Assembly: GCF_916858675.1 (NCBI RefSeq)
Contig: NZ_CAKASM010000005.1
Span: 152,368-216,367, forward strand
Origin: Sphingomonas sp. Leaf21
Lineage (GTDB): Bacteria > Pseudomonadota > Alphaproteobacteria > Sphingomonadales > Sphingomonadaceae
Length of the DNA stretch: 64,000 nt
Reading direction: 5' to 3'
The notes beneath the pieces were generated by a model. The model saw nothing but the letters and a program-made list of their open reading frames with translations. It made no database searches and was not told the DNA's origin. Both the position numbers and the translations under genes were made by a program. This document shows, one piece after another, positions 8,026 to 19,237 of this stretch (positions are counted from its first letter, which is position 1; each line of letters opens with the position of its first letter).

Positions 8026-9972
8026 ATGCTCAGCTTCTTCCGCCGGATCATCAATTCCAAGGCCGGCGTCATCGTGACCTTCATCGTGCTCGGCATCATC
8101 GCCATCGCCTTCGCGGCGGGCGACGTGTCGAACATCGCCGGAATGGCCGGGGGTCTGGGCGGTGGCGACGTCGCCAAGGTCGGTAGCGCGAAGGTCACCG
8201 CCAACGACCTGCGAACCGACACGCAGAACGAGGTCGCCGCCTATCGTCAGGAGCAGCCGACGCTCGACATGGCGCAATTCATCGCGGCGGGCGGGTTTGA
8301 AGGCGTGCTCCAGCGCGAGATCACCGGCCTGTCGCTCGAACAGTTCGGCAAGGATCAGGGCATGGTCGTCTCGCGGCGCCTGGTCGACGGCCAGATCGCC
8401 TCGATCCCCGCGTTTCGCGGTCCCAATGGCCAGTTCGATCCGGCGCTCTATCAGCAGCTTCTCGCACAGCGGAAGATGACCGATGCGCAGGTGCGGACCG
8501 ACATCCAGCGCAGCAGCTTCGCGCAGCAGCTGACCGTGCCGACGATCGGCGCGGCGCAGTTCGCGATGCAGATGGCGTTGCCCTATGCCTCGCTGCTGCT
8601 CGAAAAGCGCGCGGGCGAGGTCGGCTATATCCCGACCCGCCTGGTGCCGACCGGTGCGGCCCCGACCGATGCCGAGTTGCAGACCTTCTACCAGCGCAAC
8701 GTTCAGCGCTACACCCTGCCCGAGCGCCGGACCGTCCGCTATGCGGTGGTGACCCCCGCCTCCGTCGCGGCGAGCGCGACGCCGAGCGAAGCGGAGATCG
8801 CCCGCTATTATCAAAGCAATCAGTCGCGCTATGCCGCGACGCAGAAGCGTGACGTGACCCAGGTGATCGTCGCCGATCAGGCGGGCGCGAACGCTCTGGC
8901 GGCCAAGGCCAAGGGTGGCGCCTCGCTGGCGGATGCCGCGCGCGCCGCCGGGTTGGAAGCCTCGACCCAGAAGGCCGTCGACAAGACCGCCTATGCCGCG
9001 CTGGCCTCCGCCCCCGTGGCCGACGCCGTGTTCGGCGCCGCGCAGGGTGCCGTCGTCGGCCCGGTTCGCGGCGCGCTCGGTTTCGTCGTCGCCAAGGTCG
9101 ATGCGATCACCCAGGTGCCGGGCAAGTCGCTGGCCCAGGCGCGGTCGGAGATCGTCAGCGAACTGACCAAGCAGAAGCAGGCCGCCGCACTGGGTGAGAT
9201 GCGCAACGCGATCGAGGATTCGCTGTCGGGCAATGCGACGTTCGACGAGGTGGTCGCCGACCGCAAGCTGCAGGCACAGACGACGCCGGCGGTGACCGCG
9301 CAGGGCGCCTCGCCCGACGCGCCGACCTTCCAGCCGACGCCGGAACAGCGCGCGATGATCACCGCCGCCTTCACCGCCGAAGATGGCGACGCGCCGCAGA
9401 TCGTGCCGATCGGCAAGGACGGCGGCTTCGCGATCGTCGGGGTCGGCCAGGTGCAGCGCTCGGCACCGCGTCCTCTGGCACAGGTTCGCACCCAGGTGCT
9501 GGCCGACCTGACCGCCGACCGCGCCCGTACCGCCGCGCGCAAGCTCGCCAATGCCGTGCTGGCCAAGGTGAACAAGGGTATGCCGATGGCGCAGGCGCTG
9601 AAGGAAACCGGTCTGGCGACCCCGCCGGTCCGCCCGATCAACGCGTCGCGCCAGGATCTCGCCGCCGCGCAGAACAGCCCCGCCGCCGCGCCGCTAGCGC
9701 TGCTTTTCTCGATGCCGCAGAATAAGGCGCGCACGCTGGAAGCGCCGCAGAACGAGGGTTGGTACATCCTGCGCGTCACCAGGATCGACGCGGGCAACGC
9801 GACGGGCAACGAAGCCGCGATCCGCGCCGCGCGCGCCGATATCGGTCGCCTGATCGGTCGCGAATATGTCTCGCAATTCGCGCGCGCCGTGCGTGACACG
9901 GTGGGCGTGAAGACCGACCCCAAGGCGGTGGCGAAGGTCCGTTCGGAGCTGCTGAACAATGGGAGCAACTGA
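8026..9972 (+). CDS. PpiD/SurA-like membrane-anchored peptidyl-prolyl isomerase
   Basis: The protein has 648 residues. One membrane anchor lies at about residues 13-35, followed by a SurA_N-type chaperone region (about 40-220), a parvulin-like domain (about 245-370) and a long helical C-terminal part. PpiD proteins hang from the inner membrane into the periplasm and help outer-membrane proteins fold as they leave the Sec channel. The 3' end overlaps trpE by 14 bases, so trpE translation may be coupled to it. Confidence 0.85.
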   Translation: MLSFFRRIINSKAGVIVTFIVLGIIAIAFAAGDVSNIAGMAGGLGGGDVAKVGSAKVTANDLRTDTQNEVAAYRQEQPTLDMAQFIAAGGFEGVLQREITGLSLEQFGKDQGMVVSRRLVDGQIASIPAFRGPNGQFDPALYQQLLAQRKMTDAQVRTDIQRSSFAQQLTVPTIGAAQFAMQMALPYASLLLEKRAGEVGYIPTRLVPTGAAPTDAELQTFYQRNVQRYTLPERRTVRYAVVTPASVAASATPSEAEIARYYQSNQSRYAATQKRDVTQVIVADQAGANALAAKAKGGASLADAARAAGLEASTQKAVDKTAYAALASAPVADAVFGAAQGAVVGPVRGALGFVVAKVDAITQVPGKSLAQARSEIVSELTKQKQAAALGEMRNAIEDSLSGNATFDEVVADRKLQAQTTPAVTAQGASPDAPTFQPTPEQRAMITAAFTAEDGDAPQIVPIGKDGGFAIVGVGQVQRSAPRPLAQVRTQVLADLTADRARTAARKLANAVLAKVNKGMPMAQALKETGLATPPVRPINASRQDLAAAQNSPAAAPLALLFSMPQNKARTLEAPQNEGWYILRVTRIDAGNATGNEAAIRAARADIGRLIGREYVSQFARAVRDTVGVKTDPKAVAKVRSELLNNGSN

Positions 9973-11476
9973 GCCCGTCGCCGACGACGGCGCCGCCGAA
10001 CGGTTGCGGGCCGGTCATCCGGTCCTGCTCTGGCGGCGGCAGATCGCCGATACCGAGACACCGGTGGCGGCGGCGCTCAAGCTGATCGAGCCGGGGCGCG
10101 GCGACTTCCTGCTCGAATCGGTCGAGGGTGGTGCGACGCGCGGGCGCTACAGCCTGATCGGCCTCGCCCCCGATCTGGTGTTCCGCGCGCATGGCCATGC
10201 GGCGGCGATCAACCGCCACTGGGCGACCGATCGCGAGGCGTTCGCGCCCTGTGCCCAGCCGACGCTGGCGGCGCTCCGCCATCTGGTCGGCGAATGCCGC
10301 GCAGAGGTGCCTGCGGGCCTGCCCTCGGCCCTCGCCTGTCTGGTCGGATATTTCGGCTATGAGACGGTCGGGCTGGTCGAGGATCTGCCGCAGCCGACCG
10401 CCGATCCGCTCGGCCTGCCCGACATGATCTTCGTTCGGCCGACCGTCATCCTGGTCTTCGATCGATTGGCCGATGCGCTCTATCTGGTCGCGCCGGTCTG
10501 GCCCGATGCCACGCGCGACGCGGGGCGGATGATCGAGGAGGCCGAGGACCGGCTGGACGCGACCGCCGCCCGGCTGGCGACGACCGCGCTTCCCCCACCG
10601 CTTCGCGCCGACCTGCCCGAGCCCGCTTACAGCCCCGCCCTGCCCGAGGGCCGCTATGCCGAGATGGTGGCCCAGGCGAAGGACTATATCGTCGCGGGCG
10701 ACATATTTCAGGTGGTGCTGGCCCAGCGTTTCTCCGCGCCCTTCGTGCTGCCCCCGTTCGAGCTGTATCGCAGCCTGCGACGGATCAACCCCTCCCCCTT
10801 CCTCTATCATCTCGACCTGCCCGGCTTTTCGCTGATCGGGTCGAGCCCCGAGATATTGGTCCGCGTCCGCGATGGCGAGGTGACGATCCGGCCGATCGCG
10901 GGGACCCGTCCGCGTGGACGGACCGGCGCCGAGGATGCCGCCAATCGCGACGGACTACTCGCCGATCCCAAGGAGCGAGCCGAGCATCTGATGCTGCTCG
11001 ACCTCGGTCGCAACGATGTCGGCCGCGCCGCGTCGGCGGGGAGCGTCAGGGTCACCGACAGCTACACGGTCGAATTCTACAGCCATGTCATGCACATCGT
11101 CTCCAACGTCGTGGGGCGGCTGGATGACGAAAAGGACGCGCTCGACGCGCTGTTCGCCGGGTTTCCGGCGGGCACGGTCAGCGGCGCGCCCAAGGTCCGC
11201 GCCTGCCAGATCATCGCCGAGCTCGAGCCCGAGCGGCGCGGTGCCTATGCGGGCGGTGTCGGCTATTTCTCACCCGACGGGTCGATGGACTCTTGCATCG
11301 TGCTGCGGACGGCGGTGGTCAAGGACGGCACCATCCACGTCCAGGCGGGCGCCGGCATCGTCGCCGACAGCGACCCCGCCTATGAACAGCGGGAGTGCGA
11401 GGCGAAAGCCGGGGCGATGCTCGCGGCGGCACGAGAGGCGGTCGCGCGGGCTGGCGACGGCGGATTCGGGCAATAG
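9959..11476 (+). CDS. trpE: Anthranilate synthase component I
   Basis: TrpE converts chorismate to anthranilate using ammonia supplied by TrpG, the first step of tryptophan synthesis. The 505-residue protein has the N-terminal feedback-binding region and the chorismate-binding domain, with IAGTRPRGRT, LLDLGRNDVGR and FPAGTVSGAPKVRA intact. The N-terminal LLES-type element (LLESVEGG) suggests it is feedback-inhibited by tryptophan. The start lies inside the end of the foldase gene. It is separated from trpG by a minus-strand gene, a split trp arrangement. Confidence 0.94.
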   Translation: MGATEPVADDGAAERLRAGHPVLLWRRQIADTETPVAAALKLIEPGRGDFLLESVEGGATRGRYSLIGLAPDLVFRAHGHAAAINRHWATDREAFAPCAQPTLAALRHLVGECRAEVPAGLPSALACLVGYFGYETVGLVEDLPQPTADPLGLPDMIFVRPTVILVFDRLADALYLVAPVWPDATRDAGRMIEEAEDRLDATAARLATTALPPPLRADLPEPAYSPALPEGRYAEMVAQAKDYIVAGDIFQVVLAQRFSAPFVLPPFELYRSLRRINPSPFLYHLDLPGFSLIGSSPEILVRVRDGEVTIRPIAGTRPRGRTGAEDAANRDGLLADPKERAEHLMLLDLGRNDVGRAASAGSVRVTDSYTVEFYSHVMHIVSNVVGRLDDEKDALDALFAGFPAGTVSGAPKVRACQIIAELEPERRGAYAGGVGYFSPDGSMDSCIVLRTAVVKDGTIHVQAGAGIVADSDPAYEQRECEAKAGAMLAAAREAVARAGDGGFGQ

Positions 11477-11633
11477 GGTAAGACCTTGCCCTTCCTGCCC
11501 GCTCGCAGCGCGAGAGGGGGCAATATCAAATTCACCCGTCGCCCATCGACGGCGGCCACCTTTGGCGATCACCATCCGGTAGCCGAAGGGGTGCCCCAGC
11601 CAGCGCCGGGGCAACGGTCATCGGGTCAGCGCC

Positions 11634-12071
11634 TCATTCGCCCCCATCGGCGGGCGGCGGGGTCTGCTCCGCGCGGCGGGCGCGGCGATCGGCGGCGTAT
11701 TGCTGGTTCCACTGGATACTGCATCCGCTCTGGCCACCGGTGCCGACCGGCGAGCAGGTATCGGGAATGCCACCGGCCACGCGGCCGACCTGATCCATCG
11801 TCGCGGCGCGGTTGACCCAGCTCTGATTCTGCGCCGCGATCGGCTTGTCGTCGCGCAGGGGCTTGGGAATGCGGTAGGGTTCGTCGTCGCGGCCGCAGAC
11901 GACCACTTCCTCCGCCGTGCTCTCCGGGCACTTCTGATCGCCGATCAACGTCACCTGGCGAACCCGCTTGGGCGGCTGGCCGGTCGCGGCCTGCTGGTCC
12001 TGCGCGCCCTGCTGGGCAAAGGCGGCGCCCGGGGTCAGCAAGAGGGCGGCGATCAGGGCGGCTCGAACCAT
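11634..12071 (-). CDS. Uncharacterised secreted protein
   Basis: A 145-residue protein with a clear signal peptide (hydrophobic core followed by AAFAQQ, cleavage near residue 20). The mature part is Gln-rich at first, then has two cysteine pairs (around KCPES...VVCGR and DTCSPV...SGCSI), probably forming disulfides in the periplasm. A strong ribosome-binding site (AAAGGAG) about 9 bases before the ATG at 12071 supports this start over longer alternatives. I do not recognise the family. It is inserted between trpE and trpG on the opposite strand. Confidence 0.7.
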   Translation of the reverse strand: MVRAALIAALLLTPGAAFAQQGAQDQQAATGQPPKRVRQVTLIGDQKCPESTAEEVVVCGRDDEPYRIPKPLRDDKPIAAQNQSWVNRAATMDQVGRVAGGIPDTCSPVGTGGQSGCSIQWNQQYAADRRARRAEQTPPPADGGE

Positions 12072-12253
12072 GGCTACGGGACTCCTTTGGGTTATGAACG
12101 TCGGACGCGGCGCATGGCTCCACGCTGAACGGATCAGCCTGACGGCGCCATTCGGGCCAAATTGCGGCGATCCGTCGCGCCGACACGTGATCCGGGCATA
12201 CCTATGCGTCAAGCAGGCGTTGCACCGCTCGCACGATCGGCTATGGCAGCGCC

Positions 12254-12868
12254 ATGATCCTGGTCGTCGACAATTACGACAGCTTCACCTGGAACCTCGT
12301 CCATTATCTTCAGGAATTGGGCAGCGAGGTGGAGGTGGTCCGCAACGACGCGATCTCGGCGGGCCAAGCGCTCTCGTCGGGGGCGCAAGCCTTTCTCATC
12401 TCCCCCGGCCCCTGCACGCCGACCGAAGCGGGCGTCAGCCTGGAACTGGTCGCCGCCGCCGCCGACGCCGGTCGTCCGCTGCTGGGCGTATGCCTGGGGC
12501 ATCAGGCGATCGGCCAGCATTTCGGCGGACTGGTCGAACGCGGCGGGCTGATGCACGGCAAGACCTCGCCCGTCCATCATGACGGCACCGGGCTGTTCCG
12601 GGGGCTCCCCTCGCCCTTCACCGCGACGCGCTATCACTCGCTGATCGTCAACGACGTGCCCGAGGCGCTGTTGGTCAATGCCCGCGCCGAGGATGGCACC
12701 GTGATGGGCTTCCGCCACGCCACGCTGCCGATCCACGGCGTCCAGTTCCATCCCGAAAGCATCGCCACCGAATACGGCCATGCGATGCTCGCCAATTTCC
12801 TGCGCGAGGCGGGGATCGCCCATGACCTGCCCGAGCGGCTGCGGCCGCCCGTCGAGAGCGCGGCGTGA
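12254..12868 (+). CDS. trpG: Anthranilate synthase component II (glutamine amidotransferase)
   Basis: TrpG hydrolyses glutamine and passes ammonia to TrpE. At 204 residues it has the class I amidotransferase triad: the Cys in [11 protein letters not shown], and the His and Glu in VQFHPESI. The N-terminal [18 protein letters not shown] is typical. It may also serve PabB, as in many bacteria with one TrpG/PabA. The stop overlaps the GTG start of trpD. Confidence 0.94.
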   Translation: MILVVDNYDSFTWNLVHYLQELGSEVEVVRNDAISAGQALSSGAQAFLISPGPCTPTEAGVSLELVAAAADAGRPLLGVCLGHQAIGQHFGGLVERGGLMHGKTSPVHHDGTGLFRGLPSPFTATRYHSLIVNDVPEALLVNARAEDGTVMGFRHATLPIHGVQFHPESIATEYGHAMLANFLREAGIAHDLPERLRPPVESAA

Positions 12869-13860
12869 CGACGATCGCGCTGCTGCCCGATCCGGTCAGC
12901 CCCCTGTCGCGCGAGACGGCGCATGCCGCCTTTGCCGACATTCTCGACGGTCGCGCGGATGACGAGGCGATCGCCGATTTCCTGACCCGGTTGGCCGAGC
13001 GCGGCGAGACATCGATCGAGATCGCCGAGGCCGCCCGCGCGATGCGCGAACGGCTGATCCCGATCGAGGCACCTGTCGGTACGATCGACGTGTGCGGCAC
13101 CGGCGGCGACGGGCACCACACGCTCAACGTCTCGACCGCCGTGTCGCTGGTCGTCGCCGCGCTGGGCGTACCGGTGGCCAAGCATGGCAACCGCGCCGCG
13201 TCGTCCAAGGCGGGCGCGGCGGATACGCTGGAGGTGCTGGGCCTCGACATGGAGCGCGCCGGACAGGTGGCGCAGGCGAGCCTGACCGATATCGGCATCG
13301 CCTTCCTCTTCGCCGCCAACCACCACCCGGCGATGGCGCGGATCACCCCGATCCGGCGGCGCATCGGGCGACGGACGATCTTCAACCTGATGGGGCCGCT
13401 CGCCAATCCCGCGCATGTCGGGCGGCAACTGATCGGCATCGCCCGCCCGGACTACGCGACCGTCTATGCCGAGGCGCTCGCGCAACTGGGGGCGGAGGCC
13501 GCGCTGGTCGTGTCGGGCGAAGAAGGCCTCGACGAACTGTCGGGGGCCGGACCCAGCATTGCCGTCCCGGTGGGCCGTATCGACGCGCCCGGCACGATCT
13601 CACCCGAGGATGCGGGGCTTGCCCGCCACCCGATCACCGCCATTCGCGGCGGCGACGCGCGGCACAATGCCGAGGCGCTTCGCCGCCTTCTCGCCGGGGA
13701 ACCGGGCGCCTATCGCGACGCCGTTCTCCTCAACGCCGCCGCGGCCCTGCTGGTCGCCGGGCACAGCGCCGACCTGTCCCAAGGGGCCCTGGCCGCCGCC
13801 CGTGCGATCGATACGGGCGATGCCGCGGCGCTTCTCGATCGATGGATAGCCTACCGATGA
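12865..13860 (+). CDS. trpD: Anthranilate phosphoribosyltransferase
   Basis: TrpD attaches phosphoribose from PRPP to anthranilate. The 331-residue protein has the glycine-rich PRPP motif [16 protein letters not shown] and [18 protein letters not shown], both diagnostic. The start is a GTG that overlaps the trpG stop by 4 bases, and the stop overlaps trpC by 4 bases, giving a tightly coupled trpG-D-C unit. Confidence 0.95.
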   Translation: MTTIALLPDPVSPLSRETAHAAFADILDGRADDEAIADFLTRLAERGETSIEIAEAARAMRERLIPIEAPVGTIDVCGTGGDGHHTLNVSTAVSLVVAALGVPVAKHGNRAASSKAGAADTLEVLGLDMERAGQVAQASLTDIGIAFLFAANHHPAMARITPIRRRIGRRTIFNLMGPLANPAHVGRQLIGIARPDYATVYAEALAQLGAEAALVVSGEEGLDELSGAGPSIAVPVGRIDAPGTISPEDAGLARHPITAIRGGDARHNAEALRRLLAGEPGAYRDAVLLNAAAALLVAGHSADLSQGALAAARAIDTGDAAALLDRWIAYR

Positions 13861-14633
13861 CGATGCTCGACCGCATCCTGGAAACCAAGCGCGCCGATGT
13901 CGCCGCGCGAAAGGCGACCATGTCGCTCGCCGACCTCGACGCCAAGATCGATACCGTGTCCGCACCGCGCGGCTTTCGCGCCGCGCTGGACGCCAGGACC
14001 GGCCCCGCGCTGATCGCCGAGGTCAAGAAGGCCAGCCCGTCCAAGGGCCTGATCCGCGCCGATTTCGATCCCCCCGCCCATGCCCGTGCCTATGAGGCCG
14101 GGGGTGCCGCGTGCCTGTCGGTGCTGACCGACGAGCGCTGGTTCCAGGGCGCGGATGTCTTTCTGGAGCAGGCACGCGCGGCGGTGTCGATCCCGGTGCT
14201 GCGCAAGGACTTCATGGTCGATCCGTGGCAGGTCCACGAGTCGCGTGCGCTGGGGGCCGATGCGATCCTCATCATCGTCGCCGCGCTCGACGACGGCGAG
14301 ATGCAGGAGATAGAGGCCGCCGCGATCGAATGCGGCATGGACGCGCTGGTCGAGGTCCACGACGCCGCCGAGATGGAGCGCGCCGCCCGGCTCAAGTCCC
14401 GGCTGATCGGGGTCAACAACCGCGACCTGCGCGACTTCACGGTCGATTTCCAGCGGACCTACGAACTGGTCGGTCGTGCGCCCGAGGGCTGCACCTTCGT
14501 CGCGGAGAGTGGCCTGACAAGCCGGGCCGACCTAGACGCGATGGCCGAGCATGGCATCCATTGCTTCCTGATCGGCGAAGCCCTGATGCGCGAACATGAT
14601 GTCGAGGCGGCGACCCGCGCGCTGATCGGATGA
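13857..14633 (+). CDS. trpC: Indole-3-glycerol phosphate synthase
   Basis: TrpC closes the indole ring in tryptophan synthesis. The 258-residue TIM-barrel protein carries [12 protein letters not shown] (catalytic Lys), [20 protein letters not shown] (catalytic Lys) and GVNNRDL plus AESGL at the phosphate end. It is a single-function enzyme, not fused to TrpF. An ATG at 13857 overlaps the trpD stop; a second ATG two codons later is an equally possible start. Confidence 0.95.
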   Translation: MTMLDRILETKRADVAARKATMSLADLDAKIDTVSAPRGFRAALDARTGPALIAEVKKASPSKGLIRADFDPPAHARAYEAGGAACLSVLTDERWFQGADVFLEQARAAVSIPVLRKDFMVDPWQVHESRALGADAILIIVAALDDGEMQEIEAAAIECGMDALVEVHDAAEMERAARLKSRLIGVNNRDLRDFTVDFQRTYELVGRAPEGCTFVAESGLTSRADLDAMAEHGIHCFLIGEALMREHDVEAATRALIG

Positions 14634-15097
14634 GCGGGCTCACCCATCTCGACGAAACGGGCTCGGCGCGCATGGTCGATGTCGGCGCCAAGTCGGTGAC
14701 CGCGCGCCAGGCGGTGGCACGGGGACGCATCGCCATGTCGAGCGAGGCCGCCGCCGCGATCCGCGCGGGCAGCGTACGGAAGGGCGATGTGCTGGCGGTC
14801 GCGCGGGTGGCGGGGATCATGGCCGCCAAGAAGACGAGCGACCTCATCCCGCTCTGCCATCCGCTGCCGCTGAGCAAGGTCGAGATCGATCTGGTACTGG
14901 ATGACGAAGGCGTTACCGCCACCGTCACCGCCGCGACGGCGGGGCAGACCGGCGTCGAGATGGAGGCGCTGACCGCCGTATCGGTGACGTTGCTGACCGT
15001 CTACGACATGGCGAAGGCGCTCGATACGTGCATGACGATCGGTGACATTCACCTGCTGTCCAAGACCGGCGGCAAATCCGGCGACTGGCACGCCTGA
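14630..15097 (+). CDS. moaC: Cyclic pyranopterin monophosphate synthase
   Basis: MoaC forms cyclic pyranopterin monophosphate from the product of MoaA, early in molybdenum cofactor synthesis. The 155-residue protein has the signature [19 protein letters not shown] and the C-terminal [15 protein letters not shown], which include active-site residues. It overlaps trpC by 4 bases, so a cofactor gene is translationally coupled to tryptophan genes. Confidence 0.96.
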   Translation: MSGLTHLDETGSARMVDVGAKSVTARQAVARGRIAMSSEAAAAIRAGSVRKGDVLAVARVAGIMAAKKTSDLIPLCHPLPLSKVEIDLVLDDEGVTATVTAATAGQTGVEMEALTAVSVTLLTVYDMAKALDTCMTIGDIHLLSKTGGKSGDWHA

Positions 15098-15147
15098 CGC
15101 ACGCCGGGAACGCCGATCGCCCCGAAAGCGTCCATGGGCCAACAGGA

Positions 15148-16332
15148 GTGACCGCCATTCTCTTACCCGTCGCCGAAGCCCAGCAGCGCCTGCTCGCCCT
15201 TGCTACCCGGGCGGACGTCGTCGAACTTCCGTTGCGCGATGCGGCGGGCCGTTGGTCGGCACGCGACGTCGCGGCGCTTCGGACCCAGCCCGCGAGCGAC
15301 CTGTCGGCGATGGACGGCTATGCGATCCGCTTCGCCGATATGCCGGGGCCGTGGCGGGTGATCGGAGAAAGCGCGGCGGGACGCCCCTTCCCCGAAGCGG
15401 TCGACGCCAGGCAGGCGACGCGGATTTTCACCGGCGCGAGCCTGCCCTCCGGCACCGACACCGTCCTGATCCAGGAGGAGGCGGGCCGTGACGGCGCCGT
15501 GCTGACACTGGCCGGAGAGGGTCCGGCGCATCGGGGACGCAATGTGCGGCGGCGGGGACTGGATTTTTCCGCTGGCGACCGATTGATCTCGGCGGGCCAG
15601 CGGCTTACCCCCGCGCGGATCGCGGTGGCGGCGACCGGCGGCCACGGCACATTGCCGGTCCGGTCGACGATCCGCGTGGCGATCGCGGCGACGGGCGACG
15701 AACTCGTGCCACCGGGCTCTGGCGATTTCGCCGCGTTGCCCGAATCGAATGGCGTCATGCTGGCCGCGATGCTGGCGGGCCTGCCGATCGAGGTCATCGA
15801 CCTCGGGATATTGCCGGACGATCTGGAGCGGTTGCGCGACGTGTTTGCCGGGGTCGAGGCCGACCTGCTCGTTACCACCGGCGGTGCGTCGGTGGGCGAC
15901 CATGACCTGGTCCAGCCCGCGCTCAACGCCGCCGGGGGGAGCATCGACTTCTGGCGAATCGCGCTGCGTCCGGGCAAGCCGATGATGGCCGGACGGCTGG
16001 GCCGGACCGTCGTGCTCAGCCTGCCGGGCAATCCGGTGTCGGCATTCGTGACGGCCACGCTGTTCGTCCGCCCGCTGATCGCGCATATGGCGGGCGCGGC
16101 CGACCCGTTTCCCGCGCCGATCCCCGCGATATTGGGCGAGGATCTTCCTCCCAACGGCCCCCGCATCGACTATCTGCGCGCCGCGCTGATCGACGGACGC
16201 GTCCATGCCGCCGCCATCCAGGACAGCTCGATGCTGTTGACGCTCGCGCGTTCGACATGCCTCGTCATCCGGCCGCCACATGCTCCGGCAGCCCAGGCAG
16301 GCGACTCGGCGGAAATCCTGATCCTCGCTTGA
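15148..16332 (+). CDS. moeA: Molybdopterin molybdenumtransferase
   Basis: MoeA inserts molybdate into adenylated molybdopterin. The 394-residue protein has LSAMDGYAI near the N-terminus, ATGDELV, the MoCF_biosynth signature [11 protein letters not shown], and [10 protein letters not shown]. It follows moaC by 50 bases. The start is uncertain: the GTG at 15148 overlaps the only AGGAG-like sequence, and no in-frame ATG lies close. Confidence 0.92.
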   Translation: MTAILLPVAEAQQRLLALATRADVVELPLRDAAGRWSARDVAALRTQPASDLSAMDGYAIRFADMPGPWRVIGESAAGRPFPEAVDARQATRIFTGASLPSGTDTVLIQEEAGRDGAVLTLAGEGPAHRGRNVRRRGLDFSAGDRLISAGQRLTPARIAVAATGGHGTLPVRSTIRVAIAATGDELVPPGSGDFAALPESNGVMLAAMLAGLPIEVIDLGILPDDLERLRDVFAGVEADLLVTTGGASVGDHDLVQPALNAAGGSIDFWRIALRPGKPMMAGRLGRTVVLSLPGNPVSAFVTATLFVRPLIAHMAGAADPFPAPIPAILGEDLPPNGPRIDYLRAALIDGRVHAAAIQDSSMLLTLARSTCLVIRPPHAPAAQAGDSAEILILA

Positions 16333-16360
16333 CGCAAGCCCAAACGTTCCATATAAGTTC
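16329..16360 (+). promoter_or_regulatory. lexA promoter with overlapping SOS box
   Basis: A near-consensus promoter is visible: TTGACG at 16329-16334, a 17-base spacer and TATAAG at 16352-16357. The alphaproteobacterial LexA operator GTTC-N7-GTTC sits at 16346-16360, over the -10 element. LexA bound there would block RNA polymerase, giving the usual negative autoregulation released by DNA damage. Confidence 0.88.
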
Positions 16361-16387
16361 CACGTCTGTTCTGGACGGAGGATCGCG

Positions 16388-17071
16388 ATGCTCACCGCAA
16401 AGCAGCATGAGCTTGTCTGCTTCATCAATGACCGTTTGAAGGAGACCGGCGTCTCGCCGTCCTTCGAGGAGATGAAGGAGGCGCTGGACCTCAAGTCCAA
16501 GTCGGGTGTCCACCGCCTGATATCCGCGCTGGAGGAACGGCACTTCATCCGCCGCCTGCCCAACCGCGCACGGGCACTGGAAGTGCTGCGAATGCCCGAT
16601 CGCCCCGAAAAGCCGGTTGGTGCCGCTACGCCGTCATCGGACAATGTCCGGGTGCCCTCGCCCCGCCCGCTGGCCGAACCGGCCAATGACGTGGTCGAGA
16701 TTCCGCTGCACGGTCGGATCGCGGCCGGCCTCCCCATCGAGGCGTTCGAGGGCAGCTCGATGCTGGCCGTGCCCGCCGCGCTGCTCGGTTCGGGCGAGCA
16801 TTATGCCCTGGAAGTGTCGGGCGATTCTATGGTCGAGGCGGGTATCCTTGACGGCGACTATGCGCTGATCCGGCGGACCGACGTGGCACGCGACGGGCAG
16901 ATCGTCGTCGCGCTGATCGACGATGCGGAGGCGACGCTCAAATATTTTCGGCGCGAGGGGTCGATGGTCCGCCTCGACCCCGCCAACCGCGCCTATGATC
17001 CGCAGCGCTATGCCCCGGCTCAGGTGCGGGTGCAGGGCAAGCTGTCGGGTATCCTCCGGCGCTACGACTGA
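16388..17071 (+). CDS. lexA: LexA repressor
   Basis: LexA represses DNA-repair genes and cleaves itself when RecA is activated. The 227-residue protein has an N-terminal winged-helix domain (about 1-65), a linker, and the S24 peptidase domain. The cleavage bond is Ala113-Gly114 in RIAAGLP, the nucleophile is Ser147 in SGDSMVEAG, and the general base is Lys185 in ATLKYF. A GGAG ribosome-binding site precedes the ATG. Its promoter carries its own operator. The 3' end overlaps the end of convergent comEC by 10 bases. Confidence 0.96.
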   Translation: MLTAKQHELVCFINDRLKETGVSPSFEEMKEALDLKSKSGVHRLISALEERHFIRRLPNRARALEVLRMPDRPEKPVGAATPSSDNVRVPSPRPLAEPANDVVEIPLHGRIAAGLPIEAFEGSSMLAVPAALLGSGEHYALEVSGDSMVEAGILDGDYALIRRTDVARDGQIVVALIDDAEATLKYFRREGSMVRLDPANRAYDPQRYAPAQVRVQGKLSGILRRYD

Positions 17072-19209
17072 CGACGCTCGGACCGGTCCGCGACCGGCTC
17101 GACCCAGGGGTGGCGGTCGTCCGGCTCGCGCACCATGTCGACGCGCGCGGGGTCCAGGCGGATGGTGACGCCGCCCGTCCTCCGCAACGCTTGGGCGTCG
17201 AGCTTCAGCCAGCGTGGACGGCAATCCTCCGGCAGGCGGCGGTCGGCAACGACGATGTCCATCCGGTGGCACAGCGCCACCAGCTCGCGCCAAGGCACCG
17301 GATAGCCGCTACGGGTCGCCGCGATCCGCCAGCGTCGACCGCCCTTTGCGATCATGGTCACGCACAGGTCCTGGCCGCATCGCGCCTCGGTCTGGTCGGC
17401 CAGCGCGACCGGTTCCGCATCGGTGCCGCCCATCTCCGACAAGGCGGAGCGCATATAATCGCCAGCCCGATCGCGAAGCAGCGCCAGGGACTTGCCGGTG
17501 GTCACCGCGACATGCCGACCGTCCCCGGTGACGATCAGGTCGGGGGCGGGCGCGGTCAGCATCGTCATCAGCCCAAGGCTCAACGGCGGCACGCCGCACC
17601 AGCGCCAGCGAGTCCGCCATAGGGCGATCCACAATCCCCCCACGACCGCTGCGGCGAAGCTCCACGTCGGCGCGACGGGCAGCGCGACGACCGCCCCCGG
17701 CATCGCCGCGACGTGATGGGCGAGACCGAGCAGCAGCGCCAGCGACTGACCCAGCAGCCACCAGAGTGGACCACTCACCCCCAAGGGATCGAGCAGCAGC
17801 GCGATCATCTCCAGCGGCATGGCGACGAAGGTCGTCCAGGGGATGGCCACGATGTTCGCCACGGCGCCATAGAGCCCCGCCTTGTGGAAATGGAAGATCG
17901 CGATCGGCAGCAACGCCGCTTCGACGACCAGCCCGGTCAGGAGCAGTGCCGCGAGATGGCGAAGCGCCGACCAGCGCCAATCGGGATGCGGCCCGAACCA
18001 GCGGCGCATCGCGGGATGTTCGTGTAGCGCGACGATCGCGGTGATCGCGGCGAAGGAAAGCTGAAAGCTCGCGCCCATCAGCGCCTCGGGACGGAACAGC
18101 AGGACGATCAACGCGCCCGCCGCGACCAGTCGCAGCGTCATCGCCTCACGCCCCAGGGCCAGCGCGGCGAGGACGAGCATCGCGGCGACGCAGGACCGGA
18201 TCGTCGGCACCTCCGCCCCGGTCAGCCAGGTATAGCCGATCGCCGCCACCGCGCCGGCGGCCGCGCCGACCAGCGGCAGCCGTAGCCGAAGCGCGAGCCA
18301 TGGCCAGAGCGCGAGCAGCCGGATCGTCGCGACCATGACGATGCCGACGACGGCGGTGATGTGCAGGCCACTCACGGACAGCAGATGCGCCAGTCCCGCG
18401 CGCCGCATCGCCTCGGCATCCGCCTCACCGATCGCGCCGACATCGCCGGTGGCGAGCGCGGCGGCGATACCGCCCTCGCTGCCCGCCACCCGCCCGGTGA
18501 TCCGCGCCGAGAGACGCTGGCGGAGGCCCATGGCGTCGGGCGCGGCGCGCAGCAGGGTCACGGGTGCGAAGCCACGCCCCGTCGCGCCGATGCCCTGAAA
18601 CCAGGCCGCCCGGGCGAAGTCGTGCCCGCCCGGCGCGACCGGCCCGGCGGGCGGCATCAATCGCGCGCGAAGCCGGACGCGGGCACCCCGCCCCAGCCCG
18701 GCGACGGCATCCTGCTCGTCGAGCGCCACCCGGATGCGGGGCGGCAATGTCATCGCCCGATCGCGTCCGTCACGGGCCGCGACCGGGCGCAGCATCAGCC
18801 GCACGACCTGTCTCGCCGCCAGTCGGTCCACCCCCTCGACCTCCGCCACGATGGTCGCGATGACGGGGCGGCGCAGAACGGGGGCATCGACCGATTCGGC
18901 GCGAGCCCAGGCAAGCAGCATTCCGGCACAGGCCAGCGACGCCGCCACCGCGACCGACCGCGCCATCCGCCCGCCTTGCACCAGCGTCGCGGCGCCCAGC
19001 CCTATCCCGGCAAGGATCAGCATCGCCGCGCGCCATGACGATGGATCGGGCAATACGAACCATGCCGCGATGCCCACGCCCAACATGACCGGCACCCATA
19101 ACGGCAATTGGTTCCGCTCCGCCTCCGCCCAGCGTTCCAGCCCGCCAAGGCGCGGCATTTGGCGGCGCGGGCGCTTGATGCTAGGGGCTGCGGCGGCTGA
19201 ATAGGCCAT
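17062..19209 (-). CDS. comEC: ComEC/Rec2-family membrane protein
   Basis: A 715-residue inner-membrane protein with an N-terminal pair of hydrophobic helices, a DUF4131-like soluble region (about 100-220) and a competence domain with many membrane helices. That domain includes [15 protein letters not shown] and [16 protein letters not shown], both hallmark motifs. The C-terminal part (about 530-715) keeps only a remnant of the beta-lactamase-like domain without a clear HxHxDH metal site. In competent bacteria ComEC carries single-stranded DNA into the cell; without other com genes here, that use is an inference. Confidence 0.88.
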   Translation of the reverse strand: MAYSAAAAPSIKRPRRQMPRLGGLERWAEAERNQLPLWVPVMLGVGIAAWFVLPDPSSWRAAMLILAGIGLGAATLVQGGRMARSVAVAASLACAGMLLAWARAESVDAPVLRRPVIATIVAEVEGVDRLAARQVVRLMLRPVAARDGRDRAMTLPPRIRVALDEQDAVAGLGRGARVRLRARLMPPAGPVAPGGHDFARAAWFQGIGATGRGFAPVTLLRAAPDAMGLRQRLSARITGRVAGSEGGIAAALATGDVGAIGEADAEAMRRAGLAHLLSVSGLHITAVVGIVMVATIRLLALWPWLALRLRLPLVGAAAGAVAAIGYTWLTGAEVPTIRSCVAAMLVLAALALGREAMTLRLVAAGALIVLLFRPEALMGASFQLSFAAITAIVALHEHPAMRRWFGPHPDWRWSALRHLAALLLTGLVVEAALLPIAIFHFHKAGLYGAVANIVAIPWTTFVAMPLEMIALLLDPLGVSGPLWWLLGQSLALLLGLAHHVAAMPGAVVALPVAPTWSFAAAVVGGLWIALWRTRWRWCGVPPLSLGLMTMLTAPAPDLIVTGDGRHVAVTTGKSLALLRDRAGDYMRSALSEMGGTDAEPVALADQTEARCGQDLCVTMIAKGGRRWRIAATRSGYPVPWRELVALCHRMDIVVADRRLPEDCRPRWLKLDAQALRRTGGVTIRLDPARVDMVREPDDRHPWVEPVADRSERRQS

Positions 19210-19237
19210 CGGATTTCAAGATTGGGAGTATGCGCGG

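Noticed and set aside
9700..9960. A tryptophan attenuator or leader peptide before trpE
   Set aside because: trpE begins inside the foldase gene, so there is no room for a leader with Trp codons and alternative hairpins.
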